Shown one piece after another: positions 9,299 to 19,240 of a DNA stretch of 64,000 bases (within the stretch, counting starts at the first letter, position 1; the number at the start of each line of letters is the position of its first letter). This stretch comes from an uncultured Aliiroseovarius sp. (GTDB lineage Bacteria; Pseudomonadota; Alphaproteobacteria; Rhodobacterales; Rhodobacteraceae), in contig NZ_CANMFT010000002.1 of assembly GCF_947497285.1 (NCBI RefSeq), forward strand, positions 62,001-126,000, in the 5' to 3' direction. Made by a program: the position numbers and the translations under genes. Below the pieces are notes generated by a model. The model was given only the letters and a program-made list of their open reading frames with translations, had not been told where the DNA came from and did no database searches.

Positions 9299-9438
9299 TT
9301 CGATCTCCGGTCCGGCCCCGTGGCGCGCGGGCCAAGAAATGACAAAAGCGCGCATCCATGATAGGGTCCGGCCACCAGACTGCACAATGGGGCAGGCGCC
9401 ATCGGCATGAAACCTTCCAAACAAAAAAGGAAGATCAG

Positions 9439-9771
9439 ATGTCGTTTTATATGTTCAAAGGTCAATACAGCACGGATTCATTGCGCTCCCTCGTGGAGAA
9501 ACCGCAAGATCGCGAAGCTGCCGCGGGGAAGATGATCGCGGCGATGGGTGGGAAGTTACACCACATGTTCTTTTGCTTCGGCGAAGATGACGTGATGGCG
9601 CTGATCGAAGCGCCAAGCGACGAAGTCATGGCGGCATGTGCCTTGGTGGTTGGCGCCTCGGGGACCATGGCGGGTGGATCAACGACCAAGCTCATGACCA
9701 GTAAAGAGGCCATGTCAGCGATGAAAAAAGCGCAGGAAGGCCAGAAGTCATATCAGGCCGTGGCAAGCTAG
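9439..9771 (+). CDS. GYD domain-containing protein
   Basis: A 110-residue protein that resembles the GYD family of small ferredoxin-fold proteins. It starts SFYMFKGQYSTDSLRSLVEKPQDR and contains the alternating pattern FFCFGEDDVMALIEAPSDE and the C-terminal VGASGTMAGGSTTKLMTSKEA. The function of the family is not established. AAGGAAG at 9428-9433 fixes the ATG at 9439. It is a single-gene unit, divergent from the cupin gene and closed by a terminator. Confidence 0.8.
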   Translation: MSFYMFKGQYSTDSLRSLVEKPQDREAAAGKMIAAMGGKLHHMFFCFGEDDVMALIEAPSDEVMAACALVVGASGTMAGGSTTKLMTSKEAMSAMKKAQEGQKSYQAVAS

Positions 9772-9796
9772 GCGTCTTGATCGCCAAGCAAAGAAA

Positions 9797-9823
9797 AAAG
9801 GCCGGAGCATTGCCCCGGCCTTT
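9797..9823. terminator. Bidirectional terminator between GYD gene and eno
   Basis: AAAGGCCGG (9797-9805) pairs perfectly with CCGGCCTTT (9815-9823) around a 9-base loop. A residues precede and T residues follow, so it can serve both convergent genes. Confidence 0.8.
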
Positions 9824-9846
9824 GCTATTGATAGTCGGCGGGTCGC

Positions 9847-11148
<1,302 letters not shown>

Positions 11149-11191
11149 TCAGTTGAGGCTCTTTAGCGCGTCCTGCGCCTTTCGACAACTG

Positions 11192-12085
11192 TCATGCAGC
11201 TTGTTCGGGCGCCTCGTCGCGGGTGGCGCGGCGTTCGCGCAGGAAGGTGTAAATGCCCATGCCGATCACGATGCTGGCCCCAAGATAGGTCCACCTGTCC
11301 GGGTTCTCGCCAAACACGATCATGCCAAGGATCATCGAAAAGATCAGCCGGGCATAGCGAAACGGCATGATGATCGAGGTTTCGGCGATCCGCATCGCCA
11401 GAACGATCGCGTAATACCCGGACACGCCAAAGCAGATTGCGCCCAGGATAAACGCCCATTCGACCCCGATGGGCATGACGAACGGGGCGGTGAAAATCGA
11501 CATGGCAAGCCCTGCCGGGATCACTGCGGCGAACCCATAGAAAGCCACGCTGACGGAGGGGATGGTAGGGTCGAGCTGGCGCGTCAGCAGATCGCGCAGT
11601 GCGATGCCGAAAACGGCCGCCAGTGGAAGTAGAGCGGCGATTTGAAAGCCCTCAGCGCCCGGTCGAATGATGATCAACACGCCGATAAACCCGATCGCGA
11701 TGGCGGTCCAGCGGCGCCAACCGACCTGTTCGCCCAGAAAAAGCGCAGCCCCCGCGGTGATGGCCAGCGGCGTGGCTTGAAAGACGGCCGCCACGGTCGA
11801 GATCGGGACAAGTGATAGCGCGGTGATGAAGAACATCGCCGATATCGCCTCGGACGCGTTGCGCCACAGCATGATGGGTGCGCGCATGTCGCGATGCACC
11901 AGCGGGGCCAATGTGCCGCGTTGGACATAGGTCAGGATGGCAAACGCCACCGACCCGCCAAGCCCCAGCATGACCAAGACCTGCGACACGGGCAGGCCGC
12001 GCGACATGGACTTGATGAACGTATCCTCGACCGCGAAAGCGGCCATGGACACGATAACAAGGATGATGCCACGGATGTTTTGCAT
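11192..12085 (-). CDS. DMT superfamily (EamA) transporter
   Basis: A 297-residue inner-membrane protein with about ten hydrophobic helices and two EamA repeats. The first repeat starts QNIRGIILVIVSMAAFAVEDTFIK; the second starts near ALLPLAAVFGIALRD. The signature PLAITAGAALFLGEQVGWRRW closes the first repeat. The substrate cannot be read from sequence. The start is uncertain: ATG at 12085 matches the family N-terminus, while ATG at 12148 is in frame and neither has a clear ribosome-binding site. It lies 70 bp downstream of eno on the same strand. Confidence 0.85.
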   Translation of the reverse strand: MQNIRGIILVIVSMAAFAVEDTFIKSMSRGLPVSQVLVMLGLGGSVAFAILTYVQRGTLAPLVHRDMRAPIMLWRNASEAISAMFFITALSLVPISTVAAVFQATPLAITAGAALFLGEQVGWRRWTAIAIGFIGVLIIIRPGAEGFQIAALLPLAAVFGIALRDLLTRQLDPTIPSVSVAFYGFAAVIPAGLAMSIFTAPFVMPIGVEWAFILGAICFGVSGYYAIVLAMRIAETSIIMPFRYARLIFSMILGMIVFGENPDRWTYLGASIVIGMGIYTFLRERRATRDEAPEQAA

Positions 12086-12204
12086 GGGGCGTCGGAGCTT
12101 TGCGCGGTTCGGGGACAGACAGTCACGCGACCAAACCCGTTTTTTCATGACAGGGCAAGTTGTTCCGGGTGATGGGGCAGATCACGCGGCGTGATCGGTC
12201 GCGC

Positions 12205-12627
12205 CTATTTCGGGTCTTTCCGGCGCACGCCATACAGCTCCAGCCGATGCCCTTTGAGCTGATATCCCAGCTTGGCGGCGATCTTTTCCTGCAAGGCTTC
12301 GATCTCTGGGTCCAGAAACTCGATCACCTGCCCGGTTGTCAGGTCGATCAGATGGTCGTGATGGTCGCGATCCGCGCTTTCATAGCGCGCGCGCCCATCG
12401 CCAAACTCGTTTTTGACAAGGATGCCTGCTTCTTCGAACAGTTTCACAGTGCGATAAACGGTTGCCAGAGAGATACGGCTGTCCAGACGGGCCGCCCGCG
12501 CGTGCAGCTCTTCTACATCGGGGTGGTCACGGTGGGCTTGTTCAAGAATGCGCGCGATGACGCGGCGCTGCTCGGTCATGCGCAGCCCAAGCTCTTCACA
12601 ACGTTTCAAAACAGACGCAGCTGCCAT
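12205..12627 (-). CDS. Fur-family metalloregulator (Mur/Fur type)
   Basis: A 140-residue winged-helix metalloregulator. The N-terminal DNA-binding half carries LRMTEQRRVIARILE and ISLATVYRTVKLFEEAGI; the dimerisation half carries DHHDHLIDLTTGQVIEF and ends KGHRLELYGVRRK. This reads closest to the alphaproteobacterial Mur/Fur group, which responds to Mn2+ and/or Fe2+, rather than to Irr. The CxxC zinc motifs of gammaproteobacterial Fur are absent. ATG at 12627 is preceded by GGAGG at good spacing. It is divergent from a TetR gene across a 217-bp gap with repeats. Confidence 0.88.
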   Translation of the reverse strand: MAAASVLKRCEELGLRMTEQRRVIARILEQAHRDHPDVEELHARAARLDSRISLATVYRTVKLFEEAGILVKNEFGDGRARYESADRDHHDHLIDLTTGQVIEFLDPEIEALQEKIAAKLGYQLKGHRLELYGVRRKDPK

Positions 12628-12692
12628 GTAACCTCCGGTCGGCTCAATCAAGTGGTGTCCGTTATGACGTGAAATCGCACCGGGGGAAATGG

Positions 12693-12728
12693 TCAACCTG
12701 ACGGAACCTGACGGAAGCGGCAGGTTGA
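12693..12728. repeat. Inverted and tandem repeats in the mur/tetR gap
   Basis: TCAACCTG (12693-12700) and CAGGTTGA (12721-12728) form perfect 8-base inverted arms 20 bases apart. Inside, AACCTGACGG occurs twice head to tail (12695-12704, 12705-12714). It lies between two divergent regulator genes and could be an operator for either. Confidence 0.6.
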
Positions 12729-12844
12729 TTGGTCAGTGATGTATGCTTTCCCTTGCAATTGCAGTCACCCGGCGCGGATAGTAGGGCGGTATGATCAACT
12801 GGTGACCATTTCAGGGCGCGACTGCAAACGATCGGGGAACAGAA

Positions 12845-13468
12845 TTGGACGGGACAGCGAAACGCGCGCGATCAGTCGACCAGAAAGCCGAGCGGCAGAA
12901 AGCGATCCTGTCGGCGGCACGTGGACTGATCAGCGATCTTGGGTTTGACGGCGTCACGATGAGCGCCTTGGCCAAACGTGCCCAAGTCGCCAAAGGCACC
13001 CTTTATCTCTACGTGCGAAGCAAGGAAGAGCTGTTTCTTTTGCTGTTCGTGGAGGCGATGGAAGATGTCGTGACCCGCTTCGAAGCCGAGGCATGTGCCG
13101 ATCAATTGCCCGAGCAGCTGACCCGCCTGGTGTCGGACACACCGTTGTTTCTGCCGCTTTATGCGCGGCTCGCAGCGGTGATCGAGGCCAATGTCGCGGA
13201 CGAGCCATTGTTTGCCGCCAAGCGCCGGATTCTTGCGACCAGCAACCGGTTTTCAAACAAGCTGGCGACCCTGTTGGAGGTGCCACCCGCCCGCGCCGAG
13301 GCGCTGTCTTTGGTGTTGTTTCAGGCTTTGCTGGGGGCGGCGCAGCTTGATTTGCCATCCGGTCGCGACCCCGCGACACTGCCCGCCGATTTGCGCGACA
13401 GCTTTGCTGTGCACCAATTCGACCGCGCCTTTCCACCGTCCGTCCGCCACATTCTTGGGGTGGACTGA
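12845..13468 (+). CDS. TetR/AcrR family transcriptional regulator
   Basis: A 207-residue repressor with an N-terminal helix-turn-helix (ILSAARGLISDLGFDGVTMSALAKRAQVAKGTLYLYVRSKEEL, given here only as landmarks at residues 21-63) and a variable ligand domain. The only start that keeps the helix-turn-helix whole is TTG at 12845, preceded by CGGGGA; no suitable ATG exists. The likely target is itself or a neighbouring gene. The antiporter next to it is convergent, 5 bp away, so it is not an obvious target. Confidence 0.85.
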   Translation: MDGTAKRARSVDQKAERQKAILSAARGLISDLGFDGVTMSALAKRAQVAKGTLYLYVRSKEELFLLLFVEAMEDVVTRFEAEACADQLPEQLTRLVSDTPLFLPLYARLAAVIEANVADEPLFAAKRRILATSNRFSNKLATLLEVPPARAEALSLVLFQALLGAAQLDLPSGRDPATLPADLRDSFAVHQFDRAFPPSVRHILGVD

Positions 13469-13473
13469 CGGCG

Positions 13474-14730
13474 CTACATCAGTTCAGGTTCGCGACCCAA
13501 GCGGGACGCAAGGGGGGCTACGGTCAAGCCCTGAACGATGATCGAAAACACCACGATGATATAGGTCGCCGTCAGGATCAGCGGTTTCCATTCATTGTCA
13601 GGCAAGCTCAGCGCCAAGGCGACCGAAATCCCGCCCTTCAAGCCGCCCCATGTCATGATCGGCACCACGCCCTTGGAAAAACTGCGGAAGGGTTTGAGCA
13701 AATACACCGGCACGGCGACGGCAGTCAGGCGGGCAAACAGGGCCAGAACGATCGACAGGACGCCGGCGGTCACGGCGTCGGTGGTGAAGGCGACGGCGAA
13801 GACCTCGAACCCGATCATCAGGAACAGGACCGCGTTCAGGATCTCGTCAATCAGCTTCCAGAACGCTTCGACATAGCGGCGGGTTTCTTCGGTCATGCCG
13901 TGTTTGGTGCCAACATCGCCGATCAATAGCCCCGCACAGACCGCCATGATCGGGCCGGACACATGCAGCGCCACGGCCAGCTCGTAGCCGCCAAAGGCCA
14001 GCCCAAGCGTCAGCAGCACCTCAAGCGAATAGTCGTCGATGTGGCGCATCACGCGGAAGGTCAGCCACCCCAGCACAACGCCCAGCACCGCGCCGCCGAC
14101 GGCTTCTTGAAAGAACAGGGTGAAGGCGGCTTCAATACTCGGGTCGCTGGCATGGTCACCGTGGCCGGACGGAAAGGCCAGCCCCACCAGCACCAAGAAA
14201 ACCACATAGCCGACGCCGTCATTGAACAGGCTTTCGCCCGCAATCTTCGTCTCAAGCGACTTTTGCAGATTGGCTTCGCGCAACACGCCCAATACGGCCA
14301 CCGGGTCGGTGGGTGAAATCAGAGAGCCAAACACCAGCGCGATCAGCAACGGTGCGCCAGTCAGCCAACTGAACCCGACGCCGACCACCACGGTGGACAG
14401 CGCGACGCCCATCGTCGCCATCAAAAAAACAACGCCCCATTGCGCCCGCAAATCGCGGATTTTCACGTGCAATGCGCCGGCAAACAGCAGCAGCCCCAAC
14501 ATCCCCTCAAGCAATGTGTCGGAGAAATCGAGGTTCTCCACCGTGGTGCGCACCTGATCGGCAACGCCCATCGCGGGTATGAGAAAGTCCAGCCCCATCA
14601 GCGCCAGCGACGCCATCAGAGACACCAGCAAGATCCCGATAGGCGAGGGAAGCTTGAGGAACAGATAGTTGATCGACCCAAAAGCGCCAGCCAGCACGAT
14701 CAGAAGTGAGGTGATTTGTAGGATGTTCAT
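13474..14730 (-). CDS. Sodium:proton antiporter (CPA1/NhaP type)
   Basis: A 418-residue integral membrane protein with about 12 hydrophobic segments. The ion-site motifs of CPA1 antiporters are clear: SLISPTDPVAVLGVLRE and the paired-acid region AGESLFNDGVGYVVF. It exports Na+ (or K+) in exchange for protons. ATG at 14730 with AGGA before it is preferred to the longer frame to 14805, whose extra residues are polar and lack membrane character. Salt-adapted life is consistent but not proven. Confidence 0.92.
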   Translation of the reverse strand: MNILQITSLLIVLAGAFGSINYLFLKLPSPIGILLVSLMASLALMGLDFLIPAMGVADQVRTTVENLDFSDTLLEGMLGLLLFAGALHVKIRDLRAQWGVVFLMATMGVALSTVVVGVGFSWLTGAPLLIALVFGSLISPTDPVAVLGVLREANLQKSLETKIAGESLFNDGVGYVVFLVLVGLAFPSGHGDHASDPSIEAAFTLFFQEAVGGAVLGVVLGWLTFRVMRHIDDYSLEVLLTLGLAFGGYELAVALHVSGPIMAVCAGLLIGDVGTKHGMTEETRRYVEAFWKLIDEILNAVLFLMIGFEVFAVAFTTDAVTAGVLSIVLALFARLTAVAVPVYLLKPFRSFSKGVVPIMTWGGLKGGISVALALSLPDNEWKPLILTATYIIVVFSIIVQGLTVAPLASRLGREPELM

Positions 14731-14818
14731 GCGCGGTCCTGAGAGGTTCAGCCCCCTCTTATCATGCGGGGTCGCCATGACAAATCGCCAAGACTGACCC
14801 AACACGACAATTGCGCGC

Positions 14819-15523
14819 TTAGTCCTTCAGGCGCACAGACGCCCAGACCGGCAGGTGATCGGATGCCACCTTGGCCAGCGGAGACTGGTCCACACCTGCG
14901 TCGCGCAGTTCGACACCACGGCTTAGCGCCAGCCTGTCCAACGCAGCAACCGGGCGGGACGCATGAAAGGACCGGCCGGGCGACACCACGTCGAAGCGAT
15001 GTTCCAATGGCTCGAACCCGCGTTTCGGGGACCATTCGTTGAAATCGCCCATGATGACCGTGGGCAGCGGCGTGATGGCCAGCTTCTTGGCCAGTTGCCG
15101 CATCTGCTGGTGGCGATAGGGACGCAGCAGGCCCAGATGGGTGCCCACAAGTTTCAACCGCCCGTCGATCTCGACCGAGACGGCGCCGCGTGGTTCAAGC
15201 CCTGGCAGCTCCAGCTGTTCGGCCGCGTGAAAGGTCAGCCCCTTGCGCACAAGGATCGCGTTTCCGTGGCTGCCAAGCGACACGCCATTGCTGGCAAAGG
15301 GCACAGCCACGAAATCGGTCTCGTCCGACAACAGGTGATAGGGAAGGGCCGTTGGTCGGGGGCCAAGCCGGCGGTCGGCTTCTTGCAGCACGACCACGTC
15401 CGCCTCGAGCCGGTTGATCACGTCCAGAATGCGGTGCGGGTCGCGGCGCCGGTCAAGGCCCACGGCCTTGCGCATGTTGTATGTGACCAGTTTCAGGTCC
15501 TTGGCATGGGATTTCATACTCAC
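14819..15523 (-). CDS. Endonuclease/exonuclease/phosphatase family protein
   Basis: A 234-residue enzyme of the EEP fold (DNase I / sphingomyelinase superfamily). Motifs in order: LKLVTYNMRKAVG, VVVLQEADRR (metal-binding Glu), GTHLGLL, IMGDFNEW and SDHLPVWASV (catalytic Asp-His). No signal peptide is visible. The substrate could be a nucleic acid or a phospholipid head group; the sequence does not decide. It is encoded 89 bp upstream of the antiporter on the same strand. Confidence 0.88.
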   Translation of the reverse strand: MSMKSHAKDLKLVTYNMRKAVGLDRRRDPHRILDVINRLEADVVVLQEADRRLGPRPTALPYHLLSDETDFVAVPFASNGVSLGSHGNAILVRKGLTFHAAEQLELPGLEPRGAVSVEIDGRLKLVGTHLGLLRPYRHQQMRQLAKKLAITPLPTVIMGDFNEWSPKRGFEPLEHRFDVVSPGRSFHASRPVAALDRLALSRGVELRDAGVDQSPLAKVASDHLPVWASVRLKD

Positions 15524-15565
15524 AACTTAACAACCGCAGCAGGGCATTTCCAGAAGTCGGCCAGT

Positions 15566-16975
15566 TTAGGTGCCGCAGAACGTGCGCAACACGCGTTCAT
15601 CTGCGCGCGGCGGGGTGGCGAGGTCCAGATGCTCGGGCAGCGGATCAAAGGGACGGGCGAGGGCATCGACAAGGCGGTGGAAAGGCGCGTAATCCCCGTC
15701 AATTCCGGCCTGAATGGCTTCTTCGACGCGGTGATTGCGGGGGATCAGAACGGGGTTGGCGGCGCGCATCGTGGCTTTGGGATCACCGGGTTCGCGTGAC
15801 AGCCGGGCCTCCCAATCGGGTGCCCAACTGTCCCATGCGCCCTCATCGGTGGTGTGGTCGCGCGCATCACCTTCGGTCAGCGCCGTGAAGGTGACGGTGA
15901 AGTCCGCCTGCGAGCTGGCCATGCGGGACAAAAGCCCGGTGATCAGCGCCTCGTCCCCGTCTTCCTGCGTGGTCAGGCCGATCTTGGCACGAAACAGTCG
16001 CAACCATTCCGGGCTGAAATGGGTGGCAAACCCTTCCAGCACGCGTGTCGCTTCGCCTGCGGCATGTTCGGGGTCGCCATCCATCAGCGGCAACAGCGAG
16101 GTCGCCAGTTGCGCCAGATTCCAGACGGCCACGTTGGGCTGTTCCTGAAACGCATAGCGCCCCTGCTGGTCGATCGAGGAAAACACCATGCGCGGGTGAT
16201 AGGCATCCATGAACGCGCATGGGCCATAGTCGATGGTTTCGCCCGACACGGCCATGTTGTCGGTGTTCATCACGCCGTGGATAAACCCCACGCTCATCCA
16301 TTTCGCGACCAGCCGCGCTTGTGCGGCCACCACTTCGGCAAGGAAGGATAGTGGGTCGTCCGCTTGGGGGTAATGGCGCGCGATGCAGTGGTCCAAAAGC
16401 AGGCGCAGGGCGGGGCGGTCGCCACGTGCGGCGAAATACTGGAAGGTGCCGACGCGGATATGGCTGGCGGCGACGCGCATCAGGACAGCGCCGGGATAGC
16501 GCCGCTCGCGTTGCACGCCTTCGCCGGTCAAAGCGGCACCCAGCGCGCGGGTGGTAGGGATGCCAAGCGCGTTCATCGCCTCGGAGACGATATATTCGCG
16601 CATCACCGGACCAACCCACGCCCGCCCGTCGCCGTTGCGGCTGTAAGGCGTGATGCCGGAGCCCTTAAGCTGAATGTCGCGCCGCCCGAAATCGCCGGCG
16701 ACCTCACCCAGCAAAATCGCGCGCCCGTCGCCCAGACGTGGCACCCAACCGCCAAACTGGTGGCCCGCATAGACCTGCGCCAACGGATCGGTGCCGGGCA
16801 AAAGCGTGTTGCCGGTCAGAACCTCGGCGGTCAGGTCAGAGGGATCTATCCCAAGCTCCCGTGCAAGGGCGTCATTGACGCGCAAGACCTGCGGATTTGC
16901 GACCGGGACAGGCGGCAGCTTGGTGTAAAACCTGTCGGGCAGACGGGCGTAGGAATTGTCAAAGTCGTCGCGCAT
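15566..16975 (-). CDS. selO: Protein adenylyltransferase SelO (YdiU/UPF0061)
   Basis: A 469-residue pseudokinase-fold enzyme that AMPylates Ser/Thr/Tyr of partner proteins and is linked to redox stress. Family marks: FDNSYARLPDRFY, VYAGHQFGGWVPRLGDGRAILLG (in part), KGSGITPYSRNGDGRA, and GVMNTDNMAVSGETIDYGPCAF, which holds the metal-binding Asn/Asp. A Cys is third from the C-terminus (FCGT), where animal SelO has selenocysteine. ATG at 16975 is chosen over GTG at 16999 because homologues begin near FDNSYA and AGGG lies 8 bases upstream. Confidence 0.95.
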   Translation of the reverse strand: MRDDFDNSYARLPDRFYTKLPPVPVANPQVLRVNDALARELGIDPSDLTAEVLTGNTLLPGTDPLAQVYAGHQFGGWVPRLGDGRAILLGEVAGDFGRRDIQLKGSGITPYSRNGDGRAWVGPVMREYIVSEAMNALGIPTTRALGAALTGEGVQRERRYPGAVLMRVAASHIRVGTFQYFAARGDRPALRLLLDHCIARHYPQADDPLSFLAEVVAAQARLVAKWMSVGFIHGVMNTDNMAVSGETIDYGPCAFMDAYHPRMVFSSIDQQGRYAFQEQPNVAVWNLAQLATSLLPLMDGDPEHAAGEATRVLEGFATHFSPEWLRLFRAKIGLTTQEDGDEALITGLLSRMASSQADFTVTFTALTEGDARDHTTDEGAWDSWAPDWEARLSREPGDPKATMRAANPVLIPRNHRVEEAIQAGIDGDYAPFHRLVDALARPFDPLPEHLDLATPPRADERVLRTFCGT

Positions 16976-17005
16976 TGCCAGCACCCTATCAAAATTCACT
17001 ACCCG

Positions 17006-17452
17006 CTACATCACCCGCGTCATCAGGTGATAGCGGTTGCGGGACTGGAACCCGACCCGTTCATACAAAAGACGCGCGCGGTCATTGTCGGTGTCGACCT
17101 CAAGATGCATGGCATTGATGCCCTGTTCGGACAGTGCCCGCACCAGAGCAGACAATGCTTCGCTGCCCATGCCGCGGCCACGGACGCGTTCGCGCACATA
17201 GATTTCGTCCAGAAAAGCATCCAAGCCGCCAAACTCGATCGACCAGCCGAAGCTGACAGCGATATAGCCGACCGGGGCGACGCGTGGACCGATCAGCCAG
17301 ATTGCCCCATGCGGCGAGCCCTCCAGCAGAGGTTGCAGCGCGCCGCGCCGTGTCTCTTCATCTTGTTCGATACCGTTTTGGGCGTGAAAGCCGGCCACAA
17401 GCGGCATCAACCGGTCAAGATCTTCCGGGGTGGCAAGGCGCAGGCTGCTCAT
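17006..17452 (-). CDS. GNAT family N-acetyltransferase
   Basis: A 148-residue acetyltransferase. The acetyl-CoA pyrophosphate-binding motif A is RERVRGRGMGSEAL, followed by the motif B pattern HLEVDTDNDRARLLYERVGF. The acceptor is unknown. The ATG at 17452 overlaps the nucleoside hydrolase stop by 4 bp, so the two are coupled; the longer in-frame start at 17551 runs into that gene and is rejected. Confidence 0.9.
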   Translation of the reverse strand: MSSLRLATPEDLDRLMPLVAGFHAQNGIEQDEETRRGALQPLLEGSPHGAIWLIGPRVAPVGYIAVSFGWSIEFGGLDAFLDEIYVRERVRGRGMGSEALSALVRALSEQGINAMHLEVDTDNDRARLLYERVGFQSRNRYHLMTRVM

Positions 17453-18387
17453 AACCGGGCGATCCTTTCGGTCAGAAGGGTGAAAAAGGCGTCGCTGTCC
17501 AGATCTCCGACAAACAGCGCGTTGGGCGCATGATCGGTCACGCCCCACCAATCGGCAACGGTCATGCCCATGGTCAGTTCGGACTGGGTTTCGATCTGCA
17601 CATTCACGTGGCGGCCACGAAATATGTCGGGCCGGATCAGGTAGGCAATGACGGTCGGATCATGCAAAGGCGCACCGTCCGAGCCGTATTTCTCCTTGTC
17701 GAACCGCTCAAAAAAATCCGTCATCTCGGCCACCGCATGACCCACGTCACCAGGCAGGGCGCGAAAGGCGTCGTTGCGCGCTTTCGTCACCAGCGCCTTG
17801 TGGGTGACATCTAGCGGCATCACTACCAGCGGCACGCCAGATCCGAACACGATATCAGCGGCTTGCGGGTCAACGTAAATGTTGAATTCAGCGGCGGGGG
17901 TGACATTTCCCACCTCGAAATAAGCCCCGCCCATCAGGACGATTTCCTGTACGCGGTCGACGATGTCGGGTGCGCGTTCAAAGGCGGTGGCGATATTGGT
18001 CAAGGGACCAAGCGGACACAGGGTCACGGTGCCGGCATCATGGGCGCGCAGGGTGTCGATGATGAAATCCACCGCGTGCTGGTCTTGAAGGGGCATGGTC
18101 GGGTCCGGCAGAACCGGGCCGTTCAACCCCGTCTTGCCATGCACATATTCCGCTGTGACCAGATCGCGGCGCAGCGGGCGGTCACAACCCGCGAATACCT
18201 TGGTGTCGGGCTTTTCGGCCAGTTCGCAAACGATCCGGGCGTTCTTGGCCGTCAGCTCCAGCGGCACGTTACCAGCGACGGCGGTGATGCCCAGAACCTC
18301 GATATCCTCGGGGCTGGCCAAGGCCAGAAGGATGGCCACGGCGTCGTCCTGACCGGGGTCAGTGTCAATGATAATTTTTCTTACCAT
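17449..18387 (-). CDS. Nucleoside hydrolase (inosine-uridine preferring family)
   Basis: A 312-residue cytosolic enzyme that hydrolyses the N-glycosidic bond of nucleosides for purine/pyrimidine salvage. The Ca2+-binding signature DTDPGQDDAVAILLAL is at residues 8-23; NARIVCEL, LMGGAYFEVGNVTPAAEFNI and the second acidic site DGAPLHDPTVIAYL follow. The base preference cannot be read. It is upstream of and coupled to the GNAT gene. Confidence 0.94.
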   Translation of the reverse strand: MVRKIIIDTDPGQDDAVAILLALASPEDIEVLGITAVAGNVPLELTAKNARIVCELAEKPDTKVFAGCDRPLRRDLVTAEYVHGKTGLNGPVLPDPTMPLQDQHAVDFIIDTLRAHDAGTVTLCPLGPLTNIATAFERAPDIVDRVQEIVLMGGAYFEVGNVTPAAEFNIYVDPQAADIVFGSGVPLVVMPLDVTHKALVTKARNDAFRALPGDVGHAVAEMTDFFERFDKEKYGSDGAPLHDPTVIAYLIRPDIFRGRHVNVQIETQSELTMGMTVADWWGVTDHAPNALFVGDLDSDAFFTLLTERIARL

Positions 18388-18396
18388 GTCAGGTCC

Positions 18397-19176
18397 TTAT
18401 GCCGCCAACTCAATCCAAACCGGAACGTGGTCGGAGGGCTTTTCACGCCCGCGCACCTCTTTGTCGATCTGGCAGTCGGTCAGAAGGTCGGCGCATTCTG
18501 GTGACAAAAGGAAATGGTCGATTCGTATGCCGTCATTGCGCTGCCACGCGCCGCGCTGGAAGTCCCAGAACGAATATTGCTCTGGCGCTTGATTGCGGGC
18601 ACGGAACGCCTCGGTCAGGCCAAGGTTCACGATCTTGCGCCATGCCTCACGGCTTTCGGGGCGGAACAGAGCGTCCTCAACCCAATCTTGCGGGCGGGCG
18701 GCGTCTTCAGGCTGCGGGATGATGTTGTAGTCCCCCGCCATCAAAAAGGGCTCCTCGGCGGCGAGCAATTCTTCTGCACGCGCTTGCAGGCGCTTCATCC
18801 ACGCAAGCTTGTAGTCGTATTTCGGCCCCGGCACAGGGTTGCCATTGGGCAGGTATAGCCCACAGATGCGCACGGCGTGATCGCCGACCACCGTCGCCTC
18901 GATATAACGAGCCTGTTCGTCGGCGTCGTCACCGGGCAGGCCGCGCGTCACATCTTCCAGCGGCAGCTTGGACAGAAGCGCAACCCCATTGAAGCTTTTC
19001 TGCCCGTGGGTTTCGACGTTATATCCTTTGTCCTCAAAGACTTCTCGCGGGAAGTTCTCGTCGATTGACTTGATCTCCTGCAAGATTGCGACGTCGGGTT
19101 GCGCCTCGTCCAGCCAGTCCATCAATGCAGGCAAACGTGCTTTGATACCATTGATGTTGAAACTGGCGATTTTCAT
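18397..19176 (-). CDS. xthA: Exodeoxyribonuclease III (AP endonuclease)
   Basis: A 259-residue EEP-fold DNA repair enzyme that nicks at abasic sites and has 3'-phosphatase/exonuclease activity. It begins MKIASFNINGIKARL, then LQEIKSIDENFP (metal Glu), NGVALLSKLP, AGDYNIIP and SDHVPVWIEL (catalytic Asp-His). AGGAGGGG directly before the ATG at 19176 settles the start; the 45-residue extension to 19311 is rejected. Confidence 0.96.
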   Translation of the reverse strand: MKIASFNINGIKARLPALMDWLDEAQPDVAILQEIKSIDENFPREVFEDKGYNVETHGQKSFNGVALLSKLPLEDVTRGLPGDDADEQARYIEATVVGDHAVRICGLYLPNGNPVPGPKYDYKLAWMKRLQARAEELLAAEEPFLMAGDYNIIPQPEDAARPQDWVEDALFRPESREAWRKIVNLGLTEAFRARNQAPEQYSFWDFQRGAWQRNDGIRIDHFLLSPECADLLTDCQIDKEVRGREKPSDHVPVWIELAA

Positions 19177-19240
19177 GAAGCCCCTCCTGTTCGTGGCGGA
19201 CAATGTGGGCGCAAACGGGCGGGTGTGCAAGCGATGCGTC

